A DNA stretch of 60,000 bases from Membranipora membranacea (GCA_914767715.1 OU612066.1:22792283-22852282); one strand, 5' to 3'; numbered from the stretch's first letter, positions 35,801-47,260 are shown. The notes: a model not told the origin generated them from the sequence alone. Translations and numbers: made by a program.

Positions 35801-36603
35801 CCCTCCCTACTACACATTCGTCTATACTAAGTCCTTCCCATTGACCAATAAAACAGCTGATCTTGTGCACTCTATTGGCCCTAATGTACGAAGGCCACTA
35901 CTGTCGGTTGCCTATTTAGCAATGAAGGCAGGTTATCTAGCCATTGGGTTACCCTTCAATGTGTCTGTCGTTATGTTGCCAGCCATGACTTACCTAGCGT
36001 TGCTAAACTAGTTTCAAACTGCAGCTATCCACTCAAACATTAAAATTACTTTTAGAGGAATGTTCTATGTTTGTAAATAATCTCAACATATTCTGTAATG
36101 CATGATGTCATTTTTAAGTTGATTTGGACAAAACGATGAGCATGGTTATTATAAATTTTATGATTGACTCTAAAATACTTGAATACACTGATATAGTAAG
36201 TACCTGCAGCAGCAGTCTCTAAAGTTATCCCCTCTCCTCTACAAGGGAGATAACTTCTTATTGTTGATTTTAGCTGTTCAACGCTCAGCATGTTCGCTTC
36301 AGCCCATTAACACAGTTCTATTTTATTTTTAAATGCTTAGAGTTGATTATTTTGTTTGGTTTATTATGTGAGTGAGACTGCAGTGAGATAATCAGCTTGC
36401 TTTTGTTTTATAGTGACCAGAATCCCATTAAAGGTAGCCGTGCGTCCATGAACTTTAGCGACAAGCCAATGGAGTCTGACACCGGAAGCCTCGACGAGTA
36501 CGGAGATATTGACCCCGGCAGATACAATGAGGATGGCTCATTCATTAATGGCCAGTACGGTCAAAAACACGGTCAACAGTCGCGAAATCAAGCAGATGTC
36601 TAA
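26823..36603 (+). CDS. Ig-superfamily receptor with L1CAM-like tail, copy A
   Basis: A type I membrane protein, probably a cell-adhesion or recognition receptor. In-phase exons: 26823-26886, 27267-27674, 27907-28143, 28657-28948, 29450-29630, 30422-30581, 30872-31015, 31751-31953, 32344-32530, one of two TM exons (33174-33314 or 33349-33489), 33912-33990 and 36414-36603; total 2286 nt, 761 aa. Signal peptide: residues 1-19. Ig1 (about 24-157) has cysteines in NKIACRAT and YRCFTQT. Ig2 (158-270) has LPC...FTWK and the GALYYAYL...D...LICS pattern of L1-type Ig2. Ig3 to Ig5 run to about 620; no fibronectin III domain is seen. The TM helix (about 636-660) ends in NCYVQKNRG. The tail has KGS, SLDEYG and EDGSFINGQYG, like the ankyrin-binding FIGQY tail of L1CAM, neurofascin and neuroglian. 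Vertebrate L1 proteins have six Ig plus fibronectin domains, so this is a shorter relative or a receptor that acquired such a tail. Confidence 0.88.
32676..32924. mobile_element. Foldback MITE flanked by TTAA
   Basis: The arms of about 100 bp are inverted. The left part has GAGATTTGCATGGTGAAAAA and the right part its complement TTTTTCACCATGCAAATCTC. TTAA flanks both sides (32672-32675 and 32925-32928), with ends AGACT...AGTCT. It is a different family from the AGGGCAACC MITE but has the same target. It lies in receptor copy A between exon 9 and the alternative TM exons. Confidence 0.8.
33174..33314 (+). CDS. Alternative transmembrane exon a of receptor copy A
   Basis: 141 nt, acceptor TTTTAG, donor G|GTGAGT, phase 1-1. 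It encodes a short stalk (ATQPYVAPPPWPHWP), a transmembrane helix rich in L, V, I and G, and the basic stop-transfer QKNRG. It is about 90% identical in protein to exon b (33349-33489), differing in the stalk and at two helix positions (VV/VI and FL/FI). Confidence 0.85.
33349..33489 (+). CDS. Alternative transmembrane exon b of receptor copy A
   Basis: 141 nt, acceptor TTTTAG, donor G|GTAAGT, phase 1-1, and the same length as exon a. The stalk reads ATLAPTIPPPWPHWP. Only 34 nt (33315-33348) lie between exon a and exon b, too short for a normal spliceosomal intron, so the two should be used alternatively. Each joins in frame to exons 32344-32530 and 33912-33990. Confidence 0.85.
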
Positions 36604-38266
36604 GTCACAAACATCATGTACAAACACAACATCATATCCTAAATCTGTCCATATTATTATCCGCTCATAAGCAGTGATATTCATCTAGCACACCAGTTAT
36701 ATTGACCACTATGAGTGATATATGCCTGTTGTTTACTGCTGTCACATCTGGATGATGAGCTGATTAGATATTTAGTCCTTGCATCGGAAGAACATTGGAC
36801 AAGGCTTTAAAAGTTGTAAATACTGTTACAGATTGTAGTCAATGTGAGGGCTATCACTTGACCTTATTTGCTTTTGATCGCAGCGAGGGAGTGTTTAGAT
36901 TTCAGAACTTCATTCCAATGTTGGTATACTTTAGCTAGGCTACATGAGGCCGGTTCAACGGGGAGGTAGAGTCAAACACCAAAATATTGTGAAGCAGGTG
37001 GCCTAACTTCAATATTTGAATAACTTGTCACCTGTGGCGCCTGACGTTTAAGTAAGGGACTTCCCTCCCTGCTTGAGATGGCCTACTGTTGTCCTACCTC
37101 AGCTCTATTTCAAGATCTGCTTAGTCTCTTGCTATTCACTCTCATAGCTACCATTGTATCCAATCGCCGCATTTAAATTTATACTGCTTACCCACTAGAT
37201 TTCATAGATTTGATCATGGAATAATTACTTGACTTGAAATTTTTGTACTACGTTTTGTATGCTTTTATCGATCGCTGGATTCTATAAATTAGTTTATACA
37301 TTCTCAGCTGGCTAGCGAGCTATTTTCGTAGTAGATTTGTGGCTCAAAATGTTTTTTTTTCTGATTTGCCATATTACTCTTTCAATAACTGTTTGTATTG
37401 GTAAAAGACTTATTAGGCGGCGAGCAGTTGTTTTTTCTGCTCCCATAAGTAAACTTACTGGTTTCTTGCTCATCCCAGAACCCCAATAATCAGATCCCTC
37501 AATGTTAGGGCAGTAGTAGTTTTTTGTATCCATATCCGTTTCCTTGCTGTATGAAATTGTATTGAGGTTTCTTACAGAAGGCCTTTATATCTTCATGCTT
37601 CTCATACAATTTAGGCAATTTTGCAAGGGAACCAATTCCACAATTGAGAAAGTGTACATTGTATTTTTCCATTTTATTATCCAATTAGTAAGCCTATCCC
37701 GATGTTTTTGTCATCTTCATCCTTTTCTCAATGTTTTATTTCTGAAGGCTCATGTAATAATGATAGTACCATGATTGCAATAAATTTGGTTTAAAACACC
37801 CTTTAATCATTTTATATTTATGACATCTGGGAAGATAGCAGGGGCAATTGGTTGAATTAACTAGATTAGCAGACTACTAAATAAAGTTATCAAGTTTAAG
37901 CCTTGTGACAAAAATTCATAATTTGATAATGACCTGTATACTACTCACCCCTGTCTCATGAAATAATTCTGAATCTCCAACATTCTTGGTATCAAATAGG
38001 TGTGATGACTATGGATGATGGCTAAAAATAACTGAGCAATGTCCAGATTAAAAACATGATTTAATTTACTTCGGTGCATGCTGAATGACATAGAATTCAA
38101 AATATAGGTCAAGTACAGATTTAAAGGTAAAGTGAAAGCGCATCCCTGCGCACATGTAGTGCTTTCACTTTCACTCCTTTGGTGTGTTGTAAATTGTGTT
38201 CTATGTCATTTGTAATTAAGCTCTTCAAGAGTGAACATTCATTTTTATTTTCCTGGTACCTATTAG
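36604..38266. other. Receptor 3' region and intergenic stretch
   Basis: No further coding exon is supported. A candidate poly(A) signal AATAAA is at 37779-37784 and would give a 3' untranslated region of about 1.2 kb. A hairpin-prone segment at about 38140-38185 has GTGAAAGC against GCTTTCAC, after a TTTAAAGG start, and may be another decayed MITE. Confidence 0.4.
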
Positions 38267-41200
38267 TATATGATAAAGAGAGACAAACCCATTCTTAACT
38301 GCGACATCAGCTGCCGCAAAAGCATTGGATTTTGTGTTGGACTGACTGCCATAATTGATTTAGTATCATATCATACGAATGAGACGTTAGCGAGAGTCCA
38401 TCTAAGGCAGCACGAGACAGAACATCAGCTTCAGTTCTCTATATTTTCTCAGGAGAAATCGTTTGGTGACAGTTTGGAAGATTATATGGAAGCTGGTGAG
38501 TGAATCCTATTGTATCAAGTTTGAATTTGTAGTCATATGCTGTGAAAGGTGCTGTTGGTTTCTGTGGTGTGCCCATCCACAGCATGATATCAATTTCCAA
38601 GGAGGGGGATAGGGTTGAATCAGAGCGATGCAACAAAATAATCTCAATGCAATGTAAGTAACCAGATTGGATTGTGACAGCTAACTGAGTTATGGCAAGC
38701 CCTTCATAATGGGCTTGTCATAATTATTATTTCCCTAGCGAAGCTATAGAGATGGGTTTGAGGCAAAAAAAATGGGTGTCATGGATGAGCTGAGGGTATT
38801 TTCAAGGAGAGTGTGGTGGATTAACTCTCACACCATTGAGTTCACTGAGTGTGCTCGGTCCTGCCTGTAAACTGAAATGAGCGTTGCATCAAATTATTTC
38901 CCTGTCTTTGAATATGAATAGCCCATGCAATGTTATGTACTATTTAAACTCGCACACTAATTTTTGATTGAGACAAATTACAGCTTTCTCTCTAACGTAA
39001 ATGCATCAGATCATGCTTGGCAAACCTTTTTTTCTGCTTTGGCCTCTTTTTGTTCGGGAACATACCAATTGGCCGCACCACTTTTTGGACAAATTTTACT
39101 TGAGGTACAGAATAGGGAATATCCAGGTCTGTATCCATTGGTTTTCAAGTGGTAGAGCCAGGCGGGATGGGTGCCTTCATCCTAGGGGGTAAGGGCCTCT
39201 CCCAGAAAACCTTTTTTTTTCAATATGGAGGCAGTTTTTAGAGATTCCAGCCGTTTTTGGGAAAAAAACTAACAAGCAGGAAACTTTGATTAACAATATC
39301 ATTTGAGGGACATCATATCCGATCCCTACTGTGTTTGATACTTTGAGTAGGAGGTGGCTCAGTTGGTTCGAGCACCACACCTTTAGCATGCAGATGCTGA
39401 AGGTTGAGGGCTCGAATCCCACTGCGGCCCATCGACTACTGGTTTGGTTGGCCCCCAGTGCTGTGCTCCGATCTGCCTGCAAACAGAGAGCAACCTGGCA
39501 CAGATATTGCAGCCTCGCTACTAGGGCAATGAATTTTGGCGCACATGTTTCAGAATGTGGCATGTGAAAAGACATTTGATTTTATCAACCTTTTAATCAG
39601 CCTTGGATTGAATATTTCGGTCAACTTATTGCGTAGGGTGGTAAATGGCTGAGATCAATATTTTATAGTGATTAAAAGATCACATAGGAGTCCTAGGCGG
39701 TAGGAACTAGAGCTTGAGTTAACTGCTAACAGTCAAGAAAATATGTGATTTTGGTAGATTGTCTGTGAATAGAATAATAAGAAAAGTCAAAATTCTCTGC
39801 AACCAATTTGCCCTTATATTTCTATAGGAAGAAACATTGACTGGGATGATGGGGGTAAGGGTGGATGGTTGTGTGAATATGCACACCAATCTTCTAAGTG
39901 AAAAAAGGTGGATAAAATTACGATAATCTTTTGGAACACTATTCCCTCACCAAACAGGTGAAAGGATATAGCATTAATATTAACTCAGGTAGAGCAATCT
40001 ACTTCACTCTCACAATGATTGGTAATCTGGAGAGAGCCAAGAGCAAGTTCATGGCTGACATAACTGTCCAAGATTCACTAAAGTAATCAAAATTCAAGCA
40101 ATAAGTGCATACACATGTGAATATTTCAGATGTTATAATCTTTCTATTGAAGAGTGGATGCTTTTATTGCTTTGCACTATCTAAATTTGAGCATTGTTTA
40201 TCATCTAAGATACCTAAAACATCTGAGACACTGTTTGTTTTGTTTATTGGGTATGAAACATCCTCATGTCTCTGGTACCTTTGGTGCAGGCATTGGTGTA
40301 ATCAATGATATTGTTCTGTTTCCATTCATACCAGCAAATATAATTGCCAAGCTGCCTGACATATATGTTCTATGTTTGTGTAAGGATTCTAATCCTGCTT
40401 ATGAAGATTTAATCTTATTTTGTAATTACAACATATAATAGAAACACCTTTATTTATCAGCCCCAGATTTGGTTTGATCTTTTTAAATAATAGAACTGTT
40501 ATGGATGGAGCCATCTTCAGCCAAAAATAATGTCATTAAAATAAATTTGTTCTAGGTGAAGTTTGACATTCTGGTTTAATTAATTGGTCTACATCGCCTA
40601 GCCTGTTGGTAAAATAATATAATCTCTCACACCACTGCCTATAATGGTCAAAAAATTTAAATCATTATTATCAAGTGATGTAATTTTTAGGCCATAGAGC
40701 TATGAAACTGCCCAAGCAAGTCATGCAAAATATTAATTATGTTCCGTTAGAGTATTAAATTCAGCCTCATATCTTTTTTAAATGGCAAATGACATAGCAA
40801 ATAGTAATACCTCACTCATCTATAACAACATGTTAAAGACCAAGGAATCAAGTTGCAAAGGCCTAAAAACTAGTGACATCTATTTATGATTTCTTGAATA
40901 AAATCTATTTATACCTTATTCCACCAAACCCAGCTTACTTTCTGTTGTTCTGATATTCTGATCTATACTACTGTTTTTTTTAAAAATTATTCCATAACAC
41001 ACAAGGAGGGACTAGCCCTGGTTGCAGCAGTAGAGAAATACAAACATTACCTTGCAGATAAACACTTTTTGGTGCTCACTGACCACATTAGCCTCAAGTG
41101 GTTGAAAAGCATAAAGGACACTAAGGGCAGACTGGTCACTATTGCTTCAGCCGTACAACTATGACATCAAACACAAAAGTGGGAAAACTAATACCAATGC

Positions 41201-44200
41201 TGATTGCCTTTCCAGGAGGCCTTATGAGCAAACAGAACCACAAACACCGCTTGACCTTGTTGACAACCTTCCTGTGCTCACCACAATTTTGGGTGAATCA
41301 GACATTAAAGGTGAATCACAAGCAGACAACAAAGTAGGGGGCCTGCTAAATACATATTCACAATCCCTAACACTGATGAGCCTAGGTAGAATGCCTATGA
41401 TGAAGAATTAAATTGATAGATAGGTTCTACATATTAGAATTGCAATAAGCTAGAGTGGACCAAAGTTTGGTACTGGTGACCCTAGGTTGGGTATATCACA
41501 AAAGAGAATAATAGACAATTTGGTGAATTCACATTCATCTATAGTTGGAACTTAATTACTATGGTTGCAACTTAGTTACTATTGGGTATAGTAAATCATG
41601 AGTTGTAATTCTCTGAAATATTATTTACTAATGGACTGGGGGCTATGGTTTCCTACCAAATACTAACAAATCATACTTGAATTATTTTCCTTGTAGTTGT
41701 AGGGCTCCTGCAAAAGAGAATATATATTGAGCGAATTGGCGGAGTGCACCAGGCTTTTTCGGTTGTGGGGTCACAGTATCTGGATTGGAGGCATGGGAAG
41801 AAAAGAAGGCCAGGTTTCTGTGAGCAGAGTACTGTAAGTTGCAAACAAAAAGTTGTGAATAATAATATATGTATATGTGTTCAGTTGTCTCTACCAATAA
41901 TTTTTCAATTTAGATATGTTAGGTAGTCTCAGCGTAGTTTGATGTTTGGTGTGCTAAATCCATTCATTTTTACTCTACCAAAGACGTTTTGTGTAATAAA
42001 GTAGCTGGGTAGAAGGAAATCAGGGTAAAAAGCTTTGAGTCTGGTTGTAGAAATATACCCTAGAGTAAGAGTAGAATTGAAGATCGAAGCTTTTGTACTG
42101 TGGTGTGATCAATTGGATTATTGCGGCATCTGACTAATTTATCGTTCCAAAAGGTGTATGTGTGAAATATTTTCTGACAAATAGATGACTACAGATAGTA
42201 ACACCTCAATCATGCTGCTTGTACAACAAAAGTTGATGAAGATAAGAAATTTTTCTTTTCTAGGATCACCCTGATCCAGTGAAACGACGTATACGCATTC
42301 AGAACACGAAGAAGATGAACTGTCCGGCTAAAGTTTCTATCAAAAAACTGGTACTCTATGATAATTACAAGGTATGATTCTCAGTTTGCAGGAAGTCTTT
42401 TGTTTTATTACTGTCATAATCCCACTCCTTAGGCATTATCAACATTAGAGTTCAGTTGTCATGAAATACAATATATATTAGGTTTGAATAATCCTTTTCT
42501 TGCTATTTAATCCTGAGCAGTTTGCAGTACTTGTCCATCCATATCATTTTTTTTCGAGTTTATGTTTAAAAGAGTATTTGAAATACAAATTTGTTTTCAC
42601 TCCTTTTGCCTTTCAAATGACTGATTAGAGCTTTATTTTCATACCATGAATATCAACATCCAGGATGCAAAACTTTTCTGTTATTTTTGGAAGGTGAACA
42701 CAAAACTATTTTTCATCAAAGTTATCCTATATCAGTAATTATAAAAAAAATTTAATTGCTTGCACAAAGACAGTTTAATGTGATAAACTCATGGTCGATT
42801 AATTGATCACTCTCTTAAATCTCTGAATAAGTAGTGGCCACAACAGCACTTGGTATACCACCAACTTATTATCAACTCCCTCCACATTGTTACAGCTGAC
42901 CGATTCTGAGCCGACTAGTCAAATGCTCCGTGGAATCCGGCATGGAGTGTCAGAATCACTAAACGGCCCTGCGCCACACAACATATCCTTCAGCTACAAT
43001 GAATGACAATTTCTTCATAATTTCAAAGGTGTTCAATATTGAACTGCTTTCCTGTCCCAGTTTAGTCATCTTGTGTTTTTAAAGCTATCCCTTTTTTATC
43101 CATTCATTCTTGGGAAAAAAACTCACCAGACTTCCTCATCACCAGACTGAATAGCCAATATATAAAATACCCCATCATGACAAATCATGGAACAATTAAA
43201 CATAGCTAAAATGAAAATTGCGAGGGTCTCTCTCCCTCGCCCATTGACAAACTATATACATTCTGAGTGAGTGATAAGGGAACAAATTTGTCTACTTGAA
43301 AGACCAAACGAGCGATATTTGAATGAGTGCATCACACAGTCACACTCTGATTGAAAGACCCCTGACTGACTGAGTTGTTCCATTGACAACGTTCCTATTT
43401 TATTCATATTACAGATAATGCTACAAGAACTAGCAGTTAAGTGTGCAGCTGGAGATGAGGAAGCTACATTTATAAAAGGTACTGAAGGGGCCATGTCTCG
43501 CTTGAAGAGAGCTGCTATGTCTCCAATATTGATTGGTGACAAACAGGTGAGAAATAACTGACTTTTAATATAAATGACTTAACATTGACCAGCTTGTTAC
43601 AATATAAATCTTTGGCCTCAACATGATCAACACCACTGAATTATAAATTTGAAGTTATCCTGGCATGCTCAAAGGGCACATAACACCTAATATGTTAAGA
43701 AAAATGACCTGTACTACTTTCTGCTTTGGTTCTCTCTTATCAAATATTTAGAGTTGCAAATTTTATGTTGATGTGTCTTTTATTATCAGGATGAAAAATT
43801 TACGAAAGTAGTGCTCCGATGTGCACGAGCTGGAATAGTTGGAGCCAACAGGAAATTTGCTCTAGAGGATTGGTTTTGGTTCAACTACTTGCCTAAGGTA
43901 AGCATACCAGCACTTCAAAAGGGTGTTCTAGTGATCAGACATACAAATAAGGGAGTATGTAACATTGAAATATCCATTATCATCGGCAAACAAATATGAT
44001 GTCCAACCACGTATAGAGCCCTCAAATACGTATCAAATCAAGGAGTTGGAGGTTTTAACTCTAACTCTGTGATCAAACACAATCTGAATGACAAGAGAGT
44101 AATGAGAAACTTGTTTTGTCAACTGGAATTAAGGTAACCTGTTTCATTTCAATCATCCTAGCTGCAAGGCACATTACTGACTTTTACAGTTGTACTTATA

Positions 44201-44480
44201 TTGGCAAGATGATTGAATCCATAAGGTTTTGAAGATTTAGCTCTAAAGTCATTCTCCAATGTGTATAAGAATAATTATTACAATGTTCAGCTTCCATCTT
44301 TTCTGGTCTGGACCTGGTTGGTAAATATCAAAATACACTTGCCTTGCTGAATTAACCTTTGATTTAATTGTTTTCTAGGTTATTATCAATGGCATTCAAC
44401 TAGCTGACAAAGTATCTCCTGGGGAAGATGAAGAAGCATACCGAAGAAACCTAAACGAAGTGTTGTCCATCTCATTGTGA
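38267..44480 (+). CDS. Multi-exon gene resembling the CARF/ALS2CR8 domain
   Basis: Six exons agree in phase: 38267-38495, 41697-41833, 42264-42371, 43415-43546, 43790-43897 and 44379-44480 (TGA at 44478). Exon 3 encodes DHPDPVKRRIRIQNTKKMNC followed by PAKV, a basic, cysteine-containing block similar to the NTRK..CPA pattern I associate with CARF/ALS2CR8-type DNA-binding proteins. Exon 2 has GVHQAFSVVG and a basic cluster. The last three exons contain no domain I recognise; FALEDWFWFNYLPK is a striking aromatic stretch. The 5' end may be incomplete: exon 1 has an ATG at 38270, but an acceptor-like TTAG just before it suggests upstream exons. The 3.2-kb first intron holds SINE, LTR and Gypsy fragments. 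A nuclear DNA-binding role is inference. Confidence 0.6.
38800..38960 (+). mobile_element. LTR-like end with purine tract and TGTGGTGGATT
   Basis: TCAAGGAGAG is followed directly by TGTGGTGGATT at 38812, the same junction type as at 936-956. TGTGGTGGATTAACTCTCACACCA also forms an imperfect hairpin. Beyond about 25 bp the sequence is not that of the first LTR, so this is a related family or only a remnant. Confidence 0.35.
39345..39590 (+). mobile_element. tRNA-derived SINE, family 1, plus-strand copy
   Basis: The polymerase III A box TGGCTCAGTTGG is at 39355-39366 and the B box GGGCTCGAATCCC at 39408-39420, spaced as in a tRNA. The body includes CTGCAAACAGAGAGCAACCTG, CAGCCTCGCTACTAGGGCAATG and a final GATTTTATCAACC. 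It matches the minus-strand copy at 17935-18190 along the body. It lies in intron 1 of the CARF-like gene. Confidence 0.8.
39600..40990. other. Intronic stretch without recognisable features
   Basis: AT-rich DNA within intron 1 of the CARF-like gene. Small open frames near 40105-40440 have no motif I can name. Confidence 0.45.
41005..41410 (+). mobile_element. Ty3/Gypsy RNase H fragment, frameshifted
   Basis: One frame (about 41005-41130) encodes ALVAAVEKYKHYL, FLVLTDHISLKWL, and after a frameshift another (41142 on) encodes YNYDIKHKSGKTNTNADCLS RR. These are the standard RNase H end motifs of Gypsy polyproteins (TDH..L.WL and the K.N.NADCLSR signature). Upstream reverse transcriptase and downstream integrase are missing, so this is a dead remnant. 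Confidence 0.85.
42896..43006 (+). CDS. Possible alternative terminal exon of the CARF-like gene
   Basis: After a TTACAG acceptor, the frame that continues phase 0 from exon 3 (ending at 42371) reads LTDSEPTSQMLRGIRHGVSE and stops at a TGA at 43004-43006. There is no good donor before the stop. It could be an alternative last exon that skips the three downstream exons, or chance. Confidence 0.3.
   Translation: MTDSEPTSQMLRGIRHGVSESLNGPAPHNISFSYNE
43225..43370. mobile_element. Partial MITE related to 10663-10912
   Basis: It shares ACTATATACATTCTGA, TTGAAAGACCAA and TTGAAAGACCCC blocks in the same order as the reverse complement of the element at 10663-10912. One end is missing. It lies just upstream of CARF-like exon 4. 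Confidence 0.6.
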
Positions 44481-44534
44481 GACGTATCATACAAACTTGC
44501 ATACCTTACAATCATTCACTTTCCTATAAATGTC

Positions 44535-44700
44535 CAAAGACAAACCTACAAACCTGTTGTTTATTTCAATTTTATAATCCATGACTTTTATGCCTTCTAT
44601 GCAGTATTTTTCGTATAAACTTTTATTCTCAAAAGCAAACCTACAAACCTGTTGTTTATTTCAATTTTGTAATCCATGACTTCTGTGCCTTCTATGCTTT
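44535..44700 (+). repeat. ~97-bp tandem duplication in the CARF-like gene 3' region
   Basis: AACCTACAAACCTGTTGTTT...ATGACTT...GCCTTCTATGC occurs at 44545-44605 and again at 44640-44697 with two or three substitutions. It directly follows the stop codon region, so it is probably within the 3' untranslated region. Confidence 0.8.
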
Positions 44701-45049
44701 TTATTTCAGTATTATATTTACATGTAAGAAGGTTATCAGTATATCTTCAATAATATATTAGTTGAACATCACTTAATTAGTCACACACAGATATTCGAAT
44801 ATCTTCAGGACTTGAGTGTACAAGATCCTAGTATCGTAACAAAATCGACATCATAAAGAGTTATCCACTCTCAGATCAGTGAAATCAGATCTATGTTGTA
44901 GCGTGAGAAAACATGGAATTGATCTTTGCATTCTACTCCTTGGTTTCAAACACTACTGAGTTGTTTCTATATAAAAATATATGTACTAGCATTGTTAAGT
45001 GCAGTTGGTCAACCAGACCTTGAGCAATGCATTTGCTTGTGAATTGACA

Positions 45050-47260
45050 AGCAAATCCAGTCAAATAGACTAAATTTTCAAATCTATGTTTTTCAATCCT
45101 ACATAGTATGACATAGATTTGGTTGTAGGTCAGAGAGTGAACTCATGAAAATATTGTTGGCGTCCCTCGTCTGTTTCATATATATACCATCTACCGTTTA
45201 TGATTCAAATACTATTCATGGCACATTCCATTCTCGCTGTTGACACTAGTTGCAATCATTAAAATTCTTTGGTTAGACACACTCCATCATTTTGTACACA
45301 TGCATAAGAATTAATACCATAAAGATTTTTTAGTTACACTGCCCGTTCATCATTGCAAAAAAGCAAGCCAAGTAGACTAAGTCCTCAAATCTATGTAACA
45401 TAGCACTACGTAGGATGACATAGATTTGGTTGTTTAGTTCAAAGAGGGGACAACTCGCTCATAAAAAAATTGATTTGACGCTTCGCGTCTGTATTAATCG
45501 GGGACCAACTTTCCGTATTAATCAAGAACTACAACCTTTTGAATGAATGTAAACCTCAATGTATTGCTGTAAAATTAATGTTTTATGTACCATTGAGGTA
45601 TTGTATCAGTTTCCCTTACAGCCCACACGACACTCTGTATCCTTCTCGATGACACCAGATGGAAACCCCCCAAAACTATCAGCTTGACTCACGACGCATA
45701 CATAAGAATTAATACAATTAATTGCTGTTAATCACATATTCAGACTGTGTTCAATATGTTTGATATGTCTGATACCATTGTTTGCTTTATCTGGAGAAAA
45801 AGCAAGCCAAGTAGATTAAGTCATCAAATCTATGTAAAATAACACAACATAGAATGACATAGATTTGGGTGTTTTGTTCAAAGAGGGGACAACTCACTCA
45901 TAAAAAAATGATTTGGCGCTTCTCGTCTGTATTAATCAGGGACCAACTCCTTATATTAATCAAGCACTACAACCTTTTGAATGAATGTAAACCTCAATGT
46001 ATTGCTGTAAAATTAATGTTTTATGTACCATTTAGGTATTGTATCAGTTTCCCTTACAACCCGCGACACTCCGTATCCTCCTCGATGACACCAGTTGGAA
46101 ACCCCCAAACCCCTGAGCTTGACTCACGACGCATACATAAGAACTAATACAATTAATTGCTTTCAATAACATATTCAGACCGTGTTCAATATTTTTGATA
46201 TGTTTGATACTGCTGTTCACTTTATCTGGAGAAAAAGCAAGCCAAGTAGACTAAGTCATCAATTCTATGTAAAATAACACAACGTAGGATGACATAGATT
46301 TGGTTGTTTAGTTCAAAGAGGGGACAACTCGCTCATAAAAAAATTGATTTGACACTTCGCGTCTGTATTAATCGGGGACCAACTTTCTGTATTAATCAAG
46401 AACTACAACCTTTTGAATGAATGTAAACCTCAATGTATTGCTGTAAAATTAATGTTTTATGTACCATTGAGGTATTGTATCAGTTTCCCTTACAGCCCAC
46501 GACACTCCGTATCCTTTTCGATGACACCAGTTGGAAACCCCCCAAAACTATCAGCTTGACTCACGACGCATACATAAGAATTAATACAATTAATTGCTGT
46601 TAATCACATATTCAGACCGTGTTCAATATGTTTGATATGTCTGATACCGTTTTTTGCTTTATCTGGAGAAAAAGCAAGCCAAGTAGACTAAGTCATCAAA
46701 TCTATGTAAAATAACACAACATAGAATGACATAGATTTGGGTGTTTTGTTCAAAGAGGGGACAACTCACTCATAAAAAAATGATTTGGCGCTTCTCGTCT
46801 GTATTAATCAGGGACCAACTCCTTATATTAATCAAGCACTACAACCTTTTGAATGAATTTAAACCTCAATGTATTGCTGTAAAAATATTTTATATGTGCC
46901 ATTTAGGCATTGGGTCAGTTCCCCTCGCAGCCCGCGACACCCCCTATCCTCCTTGATAGTGAGACAAGCTGGAAACCCCCAAACCCCTGAGCTTGACTTA
47001 CTACATATACATAAGCATTAATAGAATTAATTGCAGTAAATCACAGATTCAGACTGTGTTTGATACTGCGGTTCGTTCGTCGGAGAAAAAAGCAAGCCGA
47101 GAAGACTAAGTCCCCTAATCTATGTAAAATAACACAACTTGGATGACATAGATTTGGTTGTTTTGATGAAAGAGGGGACAACTCACTCAACATATTGAAT
47201 GAGTCCCTGGGCTGTTTCAATCAAGATTTAGAACCTTTTGAACCAAGGTTAGCTTTCAAA
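45050..47260 (+). repeat. Tandem array of ~437-bp units with dimeric order
   Basis: The landmark AAGCAAGCC starts units at 45361, 45800, 46235, 46672 and 47090 (spacings 439, 435, 437 and 418), and a more degraded unit starts near 45053. Each unit has an inverted pair CAAATCTATGT...ACATAGATTTGG. Units at 45361 and 46235 share CAACTCGCTCATAAAAAAATT and ATCGGGGACC; units at 45800 and 46672 share CAACTCACTCATAAAAAAATG and ATCAGGGACC. So alternate units are closer to each other, which implies a dimeric repeat of about 872 bp. Open frames within it (45869-46147 and 46741-46956) are by-products of the repeat. Confidence 0.88.

Noticed and set aside
39331-39575. Open frames on both strands around 39.2-39.6 kb
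   Set aside because: They fall on the tRNA-derived SINE and its flank; the sequence is explained by the SINE.
40105-40438. Two overlapping open frames as a small membrane protein gene
   Set aside because: No signal or splice context, no recognisable domain, and located within intron 1 of the CARF-like gene.
45869-46956. Two similar open frames (45869-46147 and 46741-46956) that look like a duplicated small gene
   Set aside because: They are simply corresponding parts of the ~437-bp tandem repeat; they lack splice sites and domains, and the similarity is that of the repeat itself.
45050-47260. CRISPR-like array of repeats
   Set aside because: Units are long and contiguous without unique spacers, and the genome is animal.
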